A stretch of 6,713 bases of DNA from Acidobacteriaceae bacterium (GTDB taxonomy: Bacteria > Acidobacteriota > Terriglobia > Terriglobales > Acidobacteriaceae), in the NCBI GenBank assembly GCA_003151875.1, contig PLYW01000109.1:12149-18861 (forward strand), given 5' to 3'. The first letter of the stretch is position 1; every line of letters begins with the position of its first letter. Below are positions 4,858 to 6,713 of the stretch, one piece after another. The notes under the pieces are model-generated. The model worked only from the letters and a program-made list of their open reading frames with translations, had not been told where the DNA came from and searched no databases. The position numbers were made by a program, and so were the translations under genes.

Positions 4858-6681
4858 ATGAGAATGCTCCGTATATGGATGGCTGCCGGACTGCTACTGC
4901 TTGGTGTTTCGCGGGCACCCGCGCAGGTGACGGTGGGTGAAAACCTGAGCATGAATTTGAACGCCTTAGCGCAGGCCGGATATACGGGTGATTACGGAAA
5001 CCTTATCCACTCCGACCACGGTGTCACCTTTGGCGGTAGCGCGGAACTGGGTGGCTCCTACTACAGCCCCAGCTTTCTCTCTTTCACCGTCAACCCGTAC
5101 TATGGCCAGTCGCGTTTAAACTCCACCTCGCAATCGCTTTCCGATAGCAGTGGAGTAAGCGCCAGCGCCTCCATTTTCTCCGGCTCGAATTACCCGGGTT
5201 CGATCAGCTATAACAAAAGCTACAACAGCTCTGGGATTTTCGGATTGCCGGGGTTTCCGAACTACACCACGCATGGGAATGGCGATGCGTTGAACATCGG
5301 ATGGGGGATGAATAAGCCAGGTCTTCCCAGCCTTTCCTTCAGCTTCCTGGAGGGCCACACGGATTACTCGCTTTACGGTGAGAATTCCGACAGCACCTCG
5401 GCATTTCATGCTTTCAACGCTCATGCCAATTACCAGATTGCCGGTTTCAACGTGAACGGCGGTTATGTGAACTCCGCCAGCCAGTCGCAGTTTCCGGAAA
5501 TTTTTACCAACCAGCAGGCGGCAACGGCGGATTCAAGCAACAGCTCATTTAGCTTTGGAGCTTCTCACAAGCTCCCTTGGAACGGCTCATTTAACGCCAA
5601 TTATAACCACTCCTACTTCACGTCTGACTATGCCGATACAACGTACTCGGGGGCCATTGATACGGTGAGCGCCTCCGCCACCCTCCACCCCATCAACAAG
5701 CTTGATGTCGGACTATCCAGCAACTACACCAACAACCTACTGGGCGGGCTATACCAGAATATTCTTACTGCGGGCGGCGTAATCCAGCAAAACACGCCGG
5801 GTACGACTTCGACCTCAACCGATCTGGACGCCTACGGGAGCTATAAATTTACCGAGCATATCTTCACCCTTGCAAATCTCGACTATCGCCAACAGAGCTA
5901 TCTCGGCAGCAGCTTCAGCGGTACGACAGTGGGTGGCTCGATAACTTACTGGCGACACTTGTTGGGCGGAACTTTCAGCTCAGTATTCAGCATTTCGGAG
6001 AATCAAAATAGCACGACCAGCGGGAACACGACAGGTCTTGTGGCCTTGGTTAATTATTCCCGGCAAATTGCAGGCTGGGCCGTAACTGGAGCCGGCAACT
6101 ATACCCAAAGCGCGCAGACGGCGTTGATCGGCTACACCTCCTCGGGTTTCGGCTACAACGGTGGTCTCGGGCACAAGGTAGGGCGTTATTCGTGGAATGC
6201 CGGTGTCGGCGGCTCGACCAGCGTGTTGAATCTGCCCGGCTACGGAAACTCCAGTCAGTTTTTCTCCACTGGCCTGAGCGGGAAGTTCATCGGCGTCAAT
6301 GCCACCTATACGAAGAGCAGTGGCAACTCGCTGCTCGGGGCGACGGGCCTGGTTCCCTCGCCGCTGGGGCCCGTCCTCATCCCGACCGATCTGATTTTCT
6401 ATGGCGGTCACGCCTATGGGATCGGACTGGGAAGTAACCCGGTTCGGCGGCTGTCGCTGACCGCCAGCTATGCCCGCTCCTTCAGCAACACGCTGAGTGG
6501 CACGATAGGCTCGCAGAACACCAATGAAAGCATCACCGCGCGGGCATCGTACGACTTCCGCCAATTGTCCATGAATGCTGGATACAGTAAGTTCGTGCAG
6601 GGCTTTAGTGCCTCTGGGCTCCCTCCCAGCATGTTAAGCTCCTACTACTTTGGGATCTCCAGATGGTTCAATTTCTTTTAG
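4858..6681 (+). CDS. Outer-membrane beta-barrel (porin-like) protein
   Basis: This gene encodes 607 residues. A signal peptide covers about 1-22 (M-R-M-L-R, hydrophobic core, A-P-A|Q). The mature chain is rich in Ser, Gly, Asn, Tyr and Thr and contains no cysteine. From about residue 40 to the end it alternates hydrophobic and polar residues in short segments with aromatic ends (for example S-L-S-F-S-F-L-E-G, F-N-V-N-G-G-Y-V, R-L-S-L-T-A-S-Y), joined by Gly/Asn/Ser turns. The C-terminus I-S-R-W-F-N-F-F ends in Phe, the usual BAM recognition signal of outer-membrane barrels. The length would allow a large barrel of twenty or more strands, comparable in class to conduit porins, but no MtrB-type N-terminal CXXC is present and I cannot assign a family. 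A Pro-rich hydrophobic segment near 497-515 may be a long loop. ATG 4858 is used; ATG 4864 is also possible, as neither has a clear Shine-Dalgarno site. The role beside cytochromes is inferred: a porin for an electron conduit, or an export or anchoring barrel. Confidence 0.85.
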   Translation: MRMLRIWMAAGLLLLGVSRAPAQVTVGENLSMNLNALAQAGYTGDYGNLIHSDHGVTFGGSAELGGSYYSPSFLSFTVNPYYGQSRLNSTSQSLSDSSGVSASASIFSGSNYPGSISYNKSYNSSGIFGLPGFPNYTTHGNGDALNIGWGMNKPGLPSLSFSFLEGHTDYSLYGENSDSTSAFHAFNAHANYQIAGFNVNGGYVNSASQSQFPEIFTNQQAATADSSNSSFSFGASHKLPWNGSFNANYNHSYFTSDYADTTYSGAIDTVSASATLHPINKLDVGLSSNYTNNLLGGLYQNILTAGGVIQQNTPGTTSTSTDLDAYGSYKFTEHIFTLANLDYRQQSYLGSSFSGTTVGGSITYWRHLLGGTFSSVFSISENQNSTTSGNTTGLVALVNYSRQIAGWAVTGAGNYTQSAQTALIGYTSSGFGYNGGLGHKVGRYSWNAGVGGSTSVLNLPGYGNSSQFFSTGLSGKFIGVNATYTKSSGNSLLGATGLVPSPLGPVLIPTDLIFYGGHAYGIGLGSNPVRRLSLTASYARSFSNTLSGTIGSQNTNESITARASYDFRQLSMNAGYSKFVQGFSASGLPPSMLSSYYFGISRWFNFF

Positions 6682-6713
6682 CGCGTTTTTCCCGATCCGA
6701 GCTGTCCCGGGCC

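Noticed and set aside
4832..4860. TTGACT as a -35 box for the barrel gene
   Set aside because: At 17-base spacing the -10 box would be TTTATG, overlapping the start codon, so transcription would begin inside the gene.

Overview
The window looks like an electron-transfer locus from a free-living, moderately GC-rich (upper 50s % by eye) diderm bacterium that makes many multiheme cytochromes. All five genes lie on the + strand and all appear to encode exported proteins. The style of the tetraheme cytochrome and of the Ser/Asn/Tyr-rich outer-membrane barrel suggests Acidobacteriota. Desulfuromonadota or another metal-reducer-like lineage is possible. The taxon is inferred; no rRNA or other marker gene is present.

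Layout. (1) Positions 1-768: the 3' part of a dense multiheme c-type cytochrome with nine CXXCH motifs in 255 residues; its start lies outside the window. (2) 789-2084: a secreted six-bladed NHL beta-propeller, 20 bases downstream and probably co-transcribed. (3) 2085-2494: a 410-base spacer with a weak terminator-like hairpin near its start and, close to the next gene, an 87-base segment closed by an 11-bp imperfect stem (2371-2457), a candidate structured mRNA leader. (4) 2495-3349: a secreted tetraheme cytochrome with few hemes for its length. (5) 3369-3396: a strong intrinsic terminator lying almost against the next start codon. (6) 3410-4435: a periplasmic SurA/PpiC-like protein whose two usual parvulin histidines appear to be replaced by serine. 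(7) 4436-4857: a spacer with two tandem terminators, several small inverted repeats and a faint reverse-strand resemblance to a transposase C-terminus. (8) 4858-6681: a cysteine-free outer-membrane beta-barrel of 607 residues ending in Phe.

How the parts may fit together (inference). Dense multiheme cytochrome, NHL propeller, sparse-heme secreted cytochrome, periplasmic folding factor and outer-membrane barrel together resemble the extracellular electron-transfer loci of Geobacter-type organisms, both porin-cytochrome conduits and the gene neighbourhoods of filament-forming cytochromes (OmcS/OmcE type). The most interesting reading is that the tetraheme protein is an extracellular, possibly polymerising, cytochrome: the parvulin-like protein would help it or the barrel fold, the barrel would give passage through or anchorage in the outer membrane, and the nine-heme protein would feed electrons from the periplasm. 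The sequence shows the components; filament formation and physical partnership are hypotheses.
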